Shown here: positions 1 to 8,237 of the stretch, one piece after another
How the letters are laid out: each line of letters starts with the position of its first letter
Numbering within the stretch: the stretch's first letter is position 1
Assembly (NCBI GenBank): GCA_902777205.1
Contig: CACYSU010000003.1
Coordinates: 62,001-126,000 of the forward strand
Source: an uncultured Rhodospirillales bacterium
Lineage (GTDB): Bacteria; Pseudomonadota; Alphaproteobacteria; CAAGCB01; CAG-977
Direction: 5' to 3'
Length of the DNA stretch: 64,000 bases
Position numbers and translations under genes: made by a program
The notes under the pieces: model-generated
Database searches by the model: none
Told to the model about the DNA's origin: nothing
What the model saw: the letters and a program-made list of their open reading frames with translations, nothing else

Positions 1-482
1 TCGCGACGCTGGTGTACAAAGGCGAGCTGCCTTTGCTGGCGGGGGACGCGGCGCTGTTCCGCGACGGGGCGTTCATCGGCAATTCGCAGCTGGACTTTCT
101 GCGGCCGGACGAAAAGCTGCATCTGGCGTTCGGGCAGGATGAAAAGATCCGCGTGACATATACGTCCTTGGGCGGGAAAACAAAGGAAAGCGGCGTTTTG
201 TCAAAGGATAACACGAAAGAAAGCCTGTCAAAGGCCGCCGTTCAAAACCTGCACCGCCGGCCGATCAAAATCGCCGTGTACGAACCGCTGCCCGTTTCCC
301 GCAGCGGCGACGTGACGGTCAAAATCGTCAAGGATGCGACGACGCCGGATTACACGGTCGCCCCGAACGACAAAGTCGGTCTGGTGAAATGGGAAAGCAT
401 TTATCAGCCGCGTGAAAAACGGGAAATCAACTACGGGTACGCGGTCACTTGGCCGAAAGACGGACGCCTGACGGGTATGTGA
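1..482 (+). CDS. DUF4139 (MuiA-type) protein, C-terminal end (5' truncated)
   Basis: The open frame runs in from the left edge and ends at TGA 480-482, so only the last ~159 residues are present. The text resembles the C-terminal DUF4139 beta-sandwich domain of mucoidy-inhibitor (MuiA) family proteins: an LLAGDAALFRDGAFIG segment, then FGQDEKIRVTY, and near the end a KWESIYQPREKREINYGY strand pattern. Family members are usually 500-600 residues with an N-terminal DUF4140 domain and coiled coil, which would lie left of the window. A GTG at 12 is an internal codon. The biochemical role of the family is not established. The assignment rests on the typical domain phrases. Confidence 0.7.
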   Translation, partial: ATLVYKGELPLLAGDAALFRDGAFIGNSQLDFLRPDEKLHLAFGQDEKIRVTYTSLGGKTKESGVLSKDNTKESLSKAAVQNLHRRPIKIAVYEPLPVSRSGDVTVKIVKDATTPDYTVAPNDKVGLVKWESIYQPREKREINYGYAVTWPKDGRLTGM

Positions 483-563
483 TCCGGATCCGGCGGCCGT
501 TCGTCCTTTATTTTGCCGCGCTGACGGGCGTTTTCGCGCTGTTCGCCGCGACATCGGCCGTTA

Positions 564-1055
564 TTAAAACAAAGGCAGCGTGTTGTTGTAATAAATGACA
601 TCCAGCTTTTCATCCGGACTGATCGGTTCGTAAAACCGCGCCAGTTCGTCGAAAGTGGATGCGTCGATGTACAAAGCGTCCGCGTCCGTTTTCGACCGGT
701 TCAAAACGCGCTGTTTCGCCGTTTCCATATCACATTCGATTTGGTGGAATTGGATCGAATCGCAAAAATGGCGGATGCGTTCGACGGCGGCCGCCCGGCT
801 TTTGCGCGACCAGAAACCGCGGTCGAAAATGACGTTGCCGCCGGCGCAGACGATGCGTTCGCCCAGTTTCCATGTGAACGCGGTCACTTTGTCGTGCGCC
901 GCGCTGAATTCCGGTTCCGGCAGGTCGCGGCCGAACAGTTCGCGGATGAATTCGTCGTCGTTCAGGATGACGGCGCCGTATTGCGCGGCCAGCCGGCGGG
1001 CGATCGTCGATTTGCCGAACCCCATATACCCGCAAAGCAGATGCACGGTCGCCAT
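564..1055 (-). CDS. Zeta-toxin/AAA_33-like P-loop kinase
   Basis: A 163-residue protein. Residues 5-15 hold a Walker A motif (GYMGFGKST) straight after the first beta strand, as in small nucleoside or antibiotic kinases and zeta-toxin-like ATPases. NDDEF (about 28-32) and FDRGFW (about 76-81) sit where such kinases hold substrate-binding and Walker B acidic residues. An RVLNR segment resembles the lid arginines. The frame extends further upstream, but the ATG at 1055 sits directly before the P-loop strand and 2 nt after the stop of the upstream gene, so translational coupling supports it. The substrate is unknown. The family is known to phosphorylate small molecules or sugar nucleotides. Confidence 0.7.
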   Translation of the reverse strand: MATVHLLCGYMGFGKSTIARRLAAQYGAVILNDDEFIRELFGRDLPEPEFSAAHDKVTAFTWKLGERIVCAGGNVIFDRGFWSRKSRAAAVERIRHFCDSIQFHQIECDMETAKQRVLNRSKTDADALYIDASTFDELARFYEPISPDEKLDVIYYNNTLPLF

Positions 1056-1057
1056 TT

Positions 1058-1267
1058 TTATCGTCCGATGTTTTTGATCGAACGGAACACGCCGTCCACC
1101 CATCCTTTTGTTCCGCCGATGTCCGCGAAATACAAAACGGCGATCAGGATCGCCAGCCACCAGAAATACAATTTGACGACGGTGAACGTTTCCATGACGA
1201 ACCGGACGATTCCCTTGAACAGGGCGGGCAGCATTTCATGAAACAGGTAGTTCAGGTATTTTTTCAT
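1058..1267 (-). CDS. Small membrane protein, hypothetical
   Basis: A 69-codon frame with a good Shine-Dalgarno (AGAGGA) upstream of ATG 1267. The middle (about residues 25-48) is a strongly hydrophobic segment, LYFWWLAILIAVLYFADI, preceded by an amphipathic stretch, so a single-pass inner-membrane protein is likely. It is followed after 2 nt by the P-loop kinase gene and probably shares its transcript. I do not recognise a family. Confidence 0.55.
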   Translation of the reverse strand: MKKYLNYLFHEMLPALFKGIVRFVMETFTVVKLYFWWLAILIAVLYFADIGGTKGWVDGVFRSIKNIGR

Positions 1268-1290
1268 CGAATCCTCTGTCAAAGCGAAAA

Positions 1291-1322
1291 AAAATCAGCT
1301 CCGGTCGTCCAGAGCTGATTTT
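1291..1322 (-). terminator. Rho-independent terminator
   Basis: Perfect inverted repeat AAAATCAGCTC / GAGCTGATTTT with a 10-nt loop. On the minus strand it is followed by a run of eight T. It lies just downstream of the small secreted-protein gene (stop 1385) and upstream of the 1267 gene, so it ends the former's transcript. Confidence 0.8.
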
Positions 1323-1384
1323 CAAGAAGTAATACCGGATGTGGCAATGAGTGCCTGTTTGGTTTCAGGGGACATCCGTCCCCG

Positions 1385-1642
1385 TCACTCACTGTTATCG
1401 GGAGTGCTGTCGGGAACAACGCTCGGGTTGCTTCCCGAACCGCCCGAGATACCGGATGTCTTCCCCGCTATGTTGCCTTTGAACGAGGTGCTCAGCGTTT
1501 TGCCGCGCCCCAGTTTAACGGCTTTGGCGATAACGATGGACGACGAATCGTCCAAAGTTCCGGAGGGAAGAGCCGCCGCATTTGCGCTGTGGCTGGCGGC
1601 CAACAGGCAGATACCGGCTAAAATCAGACCTGATTTTTTCAT
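1385..1642 (-). CDS. Small secreted/periplasmic protein, hypothetical
   Basis: 85 residues. The start at 1642 is set by a strong Shine-Dalgarno (AAGGAGG) and by the signal peptide that begins there: MKKSG, then a hydrophobic core ILAGICLLAA, and an A-N-A-A cleavage region at about residue 22. The mature part of ~60 residues is rich in Gly, Ser and Thr (GISGGSGSNPS) and has no cysteines. It stands alone between the tRNA-Met terminator and its own terminator. Secretion is inferred from the signal peptide; the function is unknown. Confidence 0.6.
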   Translation of the reverse strand: MKKSGLILAGICLLAASHSANAAALPSGTLDDSSSIVIAKAVKLGRGKTLSTSFKGNIAGKTSGISGGSGSNPSVVPDSTPDNSE

Positions 1643-1733
1643 CTGTATCCTCCTTAGCGATGAAAGACGGAAAAATTCCGCTTTCATTCCCATTTTGTCA
1701 GGATTTAGCGAAAAAGGCAAGCGGATACGGATA

Positions 1734-1760
1734 AAAAAAGACGGTGAAAACACCGTCTTT
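1734..1760 (-). terminator. Terminator of the tRNA-Met gene
   Basis: AAAGACGGTG / CACCGTCTTT with a 4-nt loop, followed on the minus strand by seven T. It lies immediately downstream of the tRNA on that strand. Confidence 0.8.
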
Positions 1761-1764
1761 GAAC

Positions 1765-1841
1765 TGGTAGCGGAGGGGGGACTCGAACCCTCGACACGCG
1801 GATTATGATTCCGCTGCTCTAACCAACTGAGCTACTCCGCC
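1765..1841 (-). tRNA. tRNA-Met (CAT), elongator
   Basis: 77 nt including an encoded CCA. On the minus strand it reads GGCGGAGTAGCTCAG at the 5' end. The anticodon arm GCGGA-ATCATAA-TCCGC gives anticodon CAT, and the T loop is TTCGAGT. The acceptor stem pairs fully apart from a terminal G-T wobble; the T stem has one A-C mismatch. The body matches the usual alphaproteobacterial elongator tRNA-Met and lacks initiator features. An Ile2 (lysidine) identity is less likely but cannot be excluded by eye. Confidence 0.9.
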
Positions 1842-1858
1842 ATCAAACGAGGAGTCTT

Positions 1859-2572
1859 TTACCGTGTTTTTGACGGGCTGTCAACACGTTTCTTTTCATC
1901 CGGTTCATTTTTCGCGCCGTTTGCGGCCGTCAGCTGTTTTTCCAACGCTTTGACCTGCGCTTTCAAATCGTCCAGCGCTTTCATCATCGGGTCGGTTTTT
2001 TCCGCGGCGTAGGCTTCAAAGCATTTTTCCGCCTTTTTGCGGCACCGCACGATCTGCGCGGGAACGCCGACCGCGGTCGCCGAATCGGGAACGTCCTTCA
2101 ACACGACGGCGTTCGATCCGATCCGCGCGTCGTCGCCGATGACAATCGGCCCCAGCAGCTTCGCCCCCGCGCCGACGATCACGCGGTCGCCCAGCGTCGG
2201 GTGGCGTTTGCCCTGCGACGTGGACGTTCCGCCCAGCGTCACCCCGTGGTACAGCGTCACGTCGTCGCCGATTTCGGCCGTTTCGCCGATGACGACGCCC
2301 GTCGCGTGGTCGATGAACAGGTTTTTGCCGATTCGGGCGGCGGGGTGGATGTCAACGCCGGTCAGAAAACGGCCGAACGCGGACAGCAGCCGCGCCGTCG
2401 TGAAAAAGTCCTTCGACCATAAATAATGCGCGAAACGGTACAAAATGATGGCGTGCAGCCCCGGATAGCACAAAAAGACCTCGATTTTCGACCGCGCGGC
2501 CGGATCGCGGCTCAACACGGTGTCGGCGTATTCGGAAACTTTTGAAAATATTTCTTTTGAAAGCTTGAACAT
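1859..2572 (-). CDS. cysE: Serine O-acetyltransferase
   Basis: 237 residues. It transfers acetyl from acetyl-CoA to serine to give O-acetylserine, the first step of cysteine synthesis in the cytoplasm. The left-handed beta-helix part shows hexapeptide-repeat phrases: GVDIHPAARIGKNLFIDHATGVVIGETAEIGDDVTLYHGVTLGG split over about residues 85-130, with the catalytic DH (IDHATG) and H (LYHGVTLG), then TLGDRVIVGAGAKLLG. The N-terminal domain is short, as in the EpsC/short-CysE branch. The last ~45 residues are a charged, coiled-coil-like tail. It is divergent from the alpha/beta hydrolase gene. Confidence 0.93.
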   Translation of the reverse strand: MFKLSKEIFSKVSEYADTVLSRDPAARSKIEVFLCYPGLHAIILYRFAHYLWSKDFFTTARLLSAFGRFLTGVDIHPAARIGKNLFIDHATGVVIGETAEIGDDVTLYHGVTLGGTSTSQGKRHPTLGDRVIVGAGAKLLGPIVIGDDARIGSNAVVLKDVPDSATAVGVPAQIVRCRKKAEKCFEAYAAEKTDPMMKALDDLKAQVKALEKQLTAANGAKNEPDEKKRVDSPSKTR

Positions 2573-2638
2573 TGCCCACTCATTTCGCTAATATATATTT
2601 TTCTACAGGTTATAACCCACCCTTTGCAAGGTTTCAAT

Positions 2639-3334
2639 ATGCCGGAAATTATTTTTAACGGGCCCGAGGGGCGATTGGAAGGCCGATATCAGGCGGGGAA
2701 CAGCGAAGAATCCCCGCTGGCGCTGATCCTGCACCCGCATCCGCAAATGCCGAACGGCACGATGAACAACCGCGTGACCTACACGCTGTTCCAAACGTTC
2801 AGCGCGCTGGGGTTCGCCGTCATGCGGTTCAATTTCCGCGGCGTCGGACGGTCGCAGGGGACGTACGACGACGGGCAGGGGGAATTGGGCGACGCGGCGG
2901 CCGCGCTGGATTGGATGCAGGCGATGAACCGCAACGCCAAAACGTGCTGGGTCGCGGGGTATTCTTTCGGCGCGTGGATCGGGATGCAGCTGTTGATGCG
3001 CCGGCCGGAAATTTCCGGTTTCATTTCGGTCGCGCCCCCCGCCAATTCAAAGGATTTCACTTTTCTGGCACCCTGTCCGGCGTCGGGGCTGATCATCCAC
3101 GGGGGCGAAGACGCGCTGATCCCCGAACCGTCCGTGGCCGCTTTGGCGGACAGATTGTCGGGACAGCGCGGCGTCCACGTCCGTTACGCGATGTTTCCGC
3201 ACGCCGGTCACGATTTTGAAAACCACCTGAAGGACATCAGTCTGGCCGTGCGCGATTACGTCACCGACGTGACGACCAAAAAACACAAAAAATCATCCAA
3301 AGGGAAAATTAAAAAAGTCCGCCCGAAAGAATAG
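2639..3334 (+). CDS. Alpha/beta hydrolase (COG2945-like)
   Basis: 231 residues from ATG 2639; an in-frame TTG at 2624 is less likely. The fold markers appear in order: LILHPHPQMPNGTMNN near residue 30, with the oxyanion region; VMRFNFRGVGRSQG at about 64-77; the nucleophile elbow GYSFGAWIG at about 108-116 (Ser in G-x-S-x-G); an acidic residue in HGGEDALIP; and a catalytic His in FPHAGHDF. The tail is lysine-rich. This matches the predicted hydrolases of COG2945. The substrate is unknown. Confidence 0.85.
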   Translation: MPEIIFNGPEGRLEGRYQAGNSEESPLALILHPHPQMPNGTMNNRVTYTLFQTFSALGFAVMRFNFRGVGRSQGTYDDGQGELGDAAAALDWMQAMNRNAKTCWVAGYSFGAWIGMQLLMRRPEISGFISVAPPANSKDFTFLAPCPASGLIIHGGEDALIPEPSVAALADRLSGQRGVHVRYAMFPHAGHDFENHLKDISLAVRDYVTDVTTKKHKKSSKGKIKKVRPKE

Positions 3335-3346
3335 GGCGGTTCTTTT
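3311..3346. terminator. Bidirectional terminator between convergent genes
   Basis: CCGCCC / GGGCGG hairpin (3319-3324 and 3334-3339) overlaps the stop codon of the hydrolase. It is flanked by AAAAAA on the left and TTCTTTT on the right, so it can act for both convergent genes. Confidence 0.6.
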
Positions 3347-4083
3347 CACCGTTCGTCCAGCAGCCGGACGGCCGCGGCCAGTTCCGAAAATTTTCCGATC
3401 GTGCAGTCCGCCCGCGCGGGATAGTCGTGGTCGCCTTGATTTGATTTGAAAAACACGGTTTTCATTCCCGCTTCGGCCGCCCCGTAAACGTCGCGGTACA
3501 AATCGTTGCCGACGAACACGGCTTCGTCCGCGCGCAGGTTCATTTTCTTCAGGGCTTTTAAAAACAGGCGTTTGTCGGGTTTGCGGTACCCGTAATCGCC
3601 GGACACGATCAGCGGATCGAACCAACCGGCCAACCCGACGGCGTGCAGTTCCGGATACGCCCACGCCGTCTGCCCGTCCGACACGGCCGCCAAACGGTAC
3701 TTTTCCTTCAGCTTTTTCAACGTTTTTTTGACGCCGTCGTACAATTCCAACCGGTTCAGCGTCGCCGCGCGGAACAGCTCCGCCATCGTCAAAGGCAGCT
3801 GTTTGCGTTTCTTTTTGGGCATCCGGCGCGTGTAACCGGTGGCGTTGTCGTCCAGAATGTCGGAAAACAGGCGCACCGCGTCGAATTCCGGAAACGCTTC
3901 GCCGCTGTCGCGCCGCTGCGCCTGATTTTTCGCGAAATAGGCGTCGCGCACGGCCGGCGCGGGCATATCAATCCCCTGATAGATCAGAAAATTGCTTAAC
4001 ATCCGCCAGACGGATTCGTCCTCTTCGTCCGTCCAAATTTCGCTCAGCGTTCCGTTGATGTCGAAAATCAGCCCGCGGATCAT
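3346..4083 (-). CDS. HAD-superfamily hydrolase
   Basis: 245 residues. The four HAD motifs are visible: motif I FDINGTLSE at about 6-14, motif II VSDGQTAW near 125, the motif III Lys in YGYRKPDKRLF, and motif IV VGNDLYRDVYGA with GxxxD. The start at 4083 is chosen because motif I begins 5 residues later and the ATG is 1 nt after the TGA of the upstream kinase gene. Odd point: the usual second Asp of DxD is Asn, so the general acid/base is missing, as in some HAD branches that are not classical phosphatases. Substrate unknown. Confidence 0.85.
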   Translation of the reverse strand: MIRGLIFDINGTLSEIWTDEEDESVWRMLSNFLIYQGIDMPAPAVRDAYFAKNQAQRRDSGEAFPEFDAVRLFSDILDDNATGYTRRMPKKKRKQLPLTMAELFRAATLNRLELYDGVKKTLKKLKEKYRLAAVSDGQTAWAYPELHAVGLAGWFDPLIVSGDYGYRKPDKRLFLKALKKMNLRADEAVFVGNDLYRDVYGAAEAGMKTVFFKSNQGDHDYPARADCTIGKFSELAAAVRLLDER

Positions 4084-4084
4084 C

Positions 4085-5089
4085 TCAGCCCTCTTGGAAA
4101 CATTCAAACGCTTCGTCGATCAGGCGGCGGCGGTAATCGCGGTCGATCCAGAAATTGCGCGCGATCCGCAGCAGGGTCGTCCCCATGTAAAACGGCACGC
4201 GTTTCGTGACCGCGTCGAACGCGGCGTCCCTGTCCGGAAAATGGGACGCGTATTCCCGCAAAAAATGGCCGATGCACGGTTCGGCGGCGAATTCGTCGCC
4301 CGCGTTCATGGAAAAGAAATGCTTCAATTCGCCGGCCATGCGCCCGACATCGAAAACGCGGTCGGCCGTCATGCAGCGTTCCAGATCGAACGTTTTCAGC
4401 GAATCAAAGGAAAAGATGAAGTTTTCCGGCGTCGCGTCGCCGTGCACCAAAACGGGGCAGTCCGACCACATTTCCGGCCGTTCGCGCCAGCTTTCGCACA
4501 GCTCTTTCAGCCGTTTCGTTTCGTCATGGCTCAACAAGGGGGAGCATTGGCGGACGACTTGGCGCGTGTAATCGCAAAAGCGGTCGAAATCGACGCGTTC
4601 GTCTTCGTGCGCGGTGCGGTTGTGCAGTTCGGCGAAAAAGTACGCCAGCAGCCCCAGACAATCGTATAGCGCCGTTTCGTTGTGTTCGTTGATCGCGCGG
4701 GAAATGATCGAACTCAGCAGTTCGCCGTCGCAATATTCGACGACCAGCAGGTCGCCCAGCTCTTCATTGCGTCCCAACGGTTTGGCGACGTACAGGGGCG
4801 CGCGGTCGAACCCGTATCCGCGCACTTCCTCCAGCCGGCCGAATTCGCGGTCCAGCCGTCGTTCCGCGTTTCCGGCGTTTTCCTCGCGTTCGGAAAAGAA
4901 ATACTTGCCGATGAATTTCGCGCCGGTCGTTTCCTCTTCGTACAGATAAACGGCGTTTGACGCGTGCAGGCGGTAAACCCTGTAGGCCGGATCGTCGCAG
5001 AAATCGGCGACTTGCGGCTGGATGTCGTATTTCAGGTAATCGAACAGCGGATCGTCCGTTTCCACATATCCTAAATATTCTCCGGTCAT
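4085..5089 (-). CDS. APH/choline-kinase-family phosphotransferase
   Basis: 334 residues with the protein-kinase-like fold of aminoglycoside and choline kinases. The signature is the Brenner-type motif LVHGDATPENFIF at about 213-225 (catalytic Asp, Asn), followed by TFDLERCMTADRVFDVGRM, which carries the metal-binding Asp. The N-terminal lobe has a glycine-poor nucleotide loop and GAKFIGKYF with the ATP-binding Lys. It is probably translated with the HAD gene (1 nt apart). A small-molecule or sugar kinase is most likely; antibiotic resistance cannot be read from the sequence. Confidence 0.8.
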   Translation of the reverse strand: MTGEYLGYVETDDPLFDYLKYDIQPQVADFCDDPAYRVYRLHASNAVYLYEEETTGAKFIGKYFFSEREENAGNAERRLDREFGRLEEVRGYGFDRAPLYVAKPLGRNEELGDLLVVEYCDGELLSSIISRAINEHNETALYDCLGLLAYFFAELHNRTAHEDERVDFDRFCDYTRQVVRQCSPLLSHDETKRLKELCESWRERPEMWSDCPVLVHGDATPENFIFSFDSLKTFDLERCMTADRVFDVGRMAGELKHFFSMNAGDEFAAEPCIGHFLREYASHFPDRDAAFDAVTKRVPFYMGTTLLRIARNFWIDRDYRRRLIDEAFECFQEG

Positions 5090-5110
5090 ATTTCCGTTCC
5101 TTTCATGCGA

Positions 5111-5473
5111 TCAAGACAACGCGGCCGCCGTTGCTTTCATACCGACGAATACGGCCAGCATCCCCAAACCGACGGAAAGCACCAGATACAGGAAAGCTTC
5201 CCCCGTTTTTTGGCGTTCCAGCAGCACCGCGAAATCCAGCAGGTACGTTGAAAACGTCGTAAATCCGCCCAGCAGGCCGGTCATCAGAAACGATTTCAAT
5301 TCCGGCGGCAATTCCGTTTTGGAACGGAAAAACGCGTACAAAACGCCGATCAGGAACGCGCCGGCGACGTTGACGGTCATCGTGCCGTAATGCGTCCGCA
5401 TCGCCGCGCAGACGGCCGCCCTTAACGCCGCGCCGATTCCCCCGCCGACAAATACGGCCAGAAACGTTCCCAT
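5111..5473 (-). CDS. crcB: Fluoride channel CrcB/Fluc
   Basis: 120 residues with four membrane helices. Family phrases: GGGIGAALRA at 10-19, TVNVAGAFLIG at 33-43, and the central GLLGGFTTFSTYLLDF at about 69-84, with the conserved Asn and Phe residues that line the fluoride path. It acts as a dual-topology dimer exporting fluoride across the inner membrane. The stop of the transporter gene lies just 1 nt upstream, so the two are likely co-transcribed. I see no fluoride riboswitch in front of it. Confidence 0.92.
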   Translation of the reverse strand: MGTFLAVFVGGGIGAALRAAVCAAMRTHYGTMTVNVAGAFLIGVLYAFFRSKTELPPELKSFLMTGLLGGFTTFSTYLLDFAVLLERQKTGEAFLYLVLSVGLGMLAVFVGMKATAAALS

Positions 5474-5474
5474 G

Positions 5475-7127
5475 TCACACCAGCATCAACGCCAGCACCT
5501 GCGCGGAAATGACGCGCAGGGCGATCGTGACCGGATAGGCGGTCGCGTACCCGATCGCGGGCGCGTCCGTGTTCGCCATGTTCGCGACGAACGTCATGGA
5601 CGGCACGCAGGTGTTGCACCCCGACAACCCGCCGCACAGGGAGAAGTAGTCCATTTTCTTTGTCATGCGCGTGACGACGCCGACGACCAGCATCGGGATG
5701 CTGGTGATCAAAATGCCCATGCCGATGAAATACAGCCCTTGCGTTCCGGCGACCAGCCGGACGAATCCGGGGCCCGAAGCCAGCCCGACGACGGTCAGGA
5801 ACAGCAGCAGGCCGAGGAACCTGAACGCGTTCAAAACATACGCGGGGGTGTAGAAAATGATGTTGCCGACCGATCCGCGGCACGACAGGATGACCGCGAC
5901 GATCAGCGGGCCGCCCGACGTGCCCAGTTTGATCGGGGCGTCGATTCCCGGAATGTGCAGCGGCACCAACCCCAGCAAAATGCCCGCGATCATGCCCAGA
6001 AAATACGGGATGAACCGCGTGTCGTTCGCGCGCGCCTGATTGTTGCCCAGATAACGGATCAGCGCGGTCGTGTCCGCCTGTTTGCCGACGACGACGACCT
6101 GATCCGCGAACGCCAGTTTCAAATCGGGCGTCGGGGGCAGGGAAACGCCGTTGCGGATGACGCGCGAAATGACCCAGTGATGGCGTTTGTCGCCCAACAC
6201 TTTTTTCAACGGTTTGCCGACGCATTTCTGATTCGTGACCAGCAGGTTCTGGCTTTGAATCTGTTTCGCGCTTTCCTCCATCAAATCATGGTCGGGATCC
6301 ATTTTGAACAGGAACGACACCTCTTGAAAGATTTTGCGCGGTCCGAAAATCAGCAGGATGTCGCCCATCTGCAATTTGGTGTGTTCGTGCGGCACGATGT
6401 ATTCGTCCCCGCGCTTCATGCGCGAAATCGTCATCGAATAATGGATCATTTTCAGAAAATCGCCGATTTCCAGCCCGTCGAATCCGGGGTTGTTCACCAA
6501 AACGTTGAACCCCTGCATATGCGGGTCGTTTCCGGCTTTGGACGATTCGTATTTGGCAACTTCGTCGGTGATTTTGACGCGGAAGATCAGCTTCAGCAAA
6601 ATGAAAACGGTGATGCAGCTGACGATGCCGACCGGATACCCGATCGCGTAGGCGAAACCCGATTGCGTGATTTGCGCGGCGTCAAACCCCAATTCGCCCA
6701 AAATCTGCTGCGCGGCACCCAGCGCGGGGGTGCTGGTGACGGAACCCGCGTACAATCCCAATACTTCGGGCAGAGAGATGTGACCGAATTTGAAAACCAG
6801 AAAAGTCAGCAGCGCGCCCAAAGCCGTCACGCCCAGCGACATCGCGTTCAAAATCATGCCGTTTTTGCGCAGCGCCTGAAAAATGTTCGGGCCCACGGCC
6901 AATCCCATGGAATACAGGTACATGATCAGCCCGAATTCCTTTAAAAAGGCCAGTACGTCCGCGGGAATGTGGACGGCGTATTTGTCCAGCATCCATCCGG
7001 CGAACAGTCCGGCGAACAAAACGCCGCCGACGCCCAGCCCGATTCCGCGGAATTTCAAACTGCCGATGAAAATACCGACGCAGCACGTTATGCAAATGCA
7101 CAAAATGGTTATGATGGTGATCGACAT
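5475..7127 (-). CDS. AspT/YidE/YbjL-family membrane transporter
   Basis: 550 residues, the usual length of the aspartate:alanine exchanger superfamily. Two membrane blocks, each of about five helices (about 1-190 and 380-550), share duplicated GxxxPALGAAQ- and CNTCVPSMTFVANMAN-like segments. Between them are two cytoplasmic RCK_C (TrkA-C) domains, about 205-290 and 290-370, with phrases such as GDEYIVPHEHTKLQMGD and VVVGKQAD. YbjL and YidE relatives are putative anion or amino-acid transporters; the substrate here is unknown. It lies directly upstream of crcB. Confidence 0.88.
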   Translation of the reverse strand: MSITIITILCICITCCVGIFIGSLKFRGIGLGVGGVLFAGLFAGWMLDKYAVHIPADVLAFLKEFGLIMYLYSMGLAVGPNIFQALRKNGMILNAMSLGVTALGALLTFLVFKFGHISLPEVLGLYAGSVTSTPALGAAQQILGELGFDAAQITQSGFAYAIGYPVGIVSCITVFILLKLIFRVKITDEVAKYESSKAGNDPHMQGFNVLVNNPGFDGLEIGDFLKMIHYSMTISRMKRGDEYIVPHEHTKLQMGDILLIFGPRKIFQEVSFLFKMDPDHDLMEESAKQIQSQNLLVTNQKCVGKPLKKVLGDKRHHWVISRVIRNGVSLPPTPDLKLAFADQVVVVGKQADTTALIRYLGNNQARANDTRFIPYFLGMIAGILLGLVPLHIPGIDAPIKLGTSGGPLIVAVILSCRGSVGNIIFYTPAYVLNAFRFLGLLLFLTVVGLASGPGFVRLVAGTQGLYFIGMGILITSIPMLVVGVVTRMTKKMDYFSLCGGLSGCNTCVPSMTFVANMANTDAPAIGYATAYPVTIALRVISAQVLALMLV

Positions 7128-7226
7128 GGCCTACCCCGAAAATAATAAAATTTTTTATCAGGATAAGCCTTTTTTTGTTAATAAAAAACTATTTTTGAAC
7201 CGCTCGGCGAAAAAAAGCGGCGCGGG

Positions 7227-8225
7227 TCAGTTTTCGCTTTTGAACGGGCGCGTGAACAGCGACGCGACGATGTCGTCCACGGACGATTGACCGTTCATGA
7301 TGCGGCTCAACCCTTCGCAAATCGGCATTTCGACGCCGGCGGCGGCCGCGCGTTCCAACACGGCGCGGGCGGTGAACACGCCTTCGGCGACGGTGCGTTT
7401 TTCGCCCAGAATGTCGGGCAGGGAACGGCCTTTGCCCAATTCCAGACCGACGGTGAAGTTGCGCGATTGGGTGCTGTTTGCAGTCAACACCAGATCGCCC
7501 AGACCGGACAGTCCCATAAACGTTTGCGCCTGCCCGCCCAAAGCGACGGCGAATCGAGCGATTTCGGCCAGCCCGCGGGTGATCAGCGCGGCGCGCGCAT
7601 TGTCGCCCAACCGGCGTCCGGCGACGATTCCCGCGGCGATCGCCATGACGTTTTTGACCGCGCCGCCGATTTGCACGCCGATCACGTCGGCGCTGTAATA
7701 CGGGCGGAACGTTTTCGTCCCCAGCGTTTCGACCAATTCCTTGCCCAGCGTTTCATCCGCGCACGCCAACGTCAGTGCGGTCGGTTTTCCCAGCGCGGCT
7801 TCTTCGGCGAAAGTGGGGCCCGACAGGACGGCGATTTGCGCTTGCGGCAACTCATGCGCCAGAATTTCACTGAGCAGGGAGCCGGTTTTTTCCTCGATGC
7901 CTTTGGCGCAAACGACGGCGGGCAGCCCCTGTTTCCAAACGGAGCGCAACGCTTGGCACGACGCGCGCAGATGCTGGGCGGGGATGACCAGCAAAACGGT
8001 TTGTGCGTCCGCCAGCGCGGCGGCCTGATCGTTGGTCGCGGCGATGTTTCCGTTCAATTCGACATCGGGCAGGAACAGCGTGTTGCGGCGTTTTTCATTG
8101 ATGTCCGCGGCGACTTCGGGTTCGCGCGCCCACAACGTCACGCGCTTTCCGTTTTCCGCGGCGATATGCGCCAAGGCCGTTCCCCACGCGCCCGCGCCCA
8201 ATACGGCAATCCTGTCCATCGTCAT
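7227..8225 (-). CDS. gpsA: Glycerol-3-phosphate dehydrogenase [NAD(P)+]
   Basis: 332 residues. It reduces dihydroxyacetone phosphate to sn-glycerol 3-phosphate for phospholipid synthesis. The Rossmann motif GAGAWGTALA is at 10-19. SGPTFAEE near 137 and the catalytic-Lys segment GGAVKNVMAIAAGI near 185 are present, then GLSGLGDLVLT near 245. ATG 8225 or 8219 could both be used. The stop of tsaD is 12 nt upstream, so the two form an operon. This neighbourhood (gpsA, tsaD, divergent heme-region genes) is conserved in alphaproteobacteria. Confidence 0.95.
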   Translation of the reverse strand: MTMDRIAVLGAGAWGTALAHIAAENGKRVTLWAREPEVAADINEKRRNTLFLPDVELNGNIAATNDQAAALADAQTVLLVIPAQHLRASCQALRSVWKQGLPAVVCAKGIEEKTGSLLSEILAHELPQAQIAVLSGPTFAEEAALGKPTALTLACADETLGKELVETLGTKTFRPYYSADVIGVQIGGAVKNVMAIAAGIVAGRRLGDNARAALITRGLAEIARFAVALGGQAQTFMGLSGLGDLVLTANSTQSRNFTVGLELGKGRSLPDILGEKRTVAEGVFTARAVLERAAAAGVEMPICEGLSRIMNGQSSVDDIVASLFTRPFKSEN

Positions 8226-8237
8226 CTCTTTTCCCTT

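Noticed and set aside
5090..5110. Fluoride riboswitch near crcB
   Set aside because: crcB is 1 nt after the transporter gene, leaving no room for a riboswitch in front of it.
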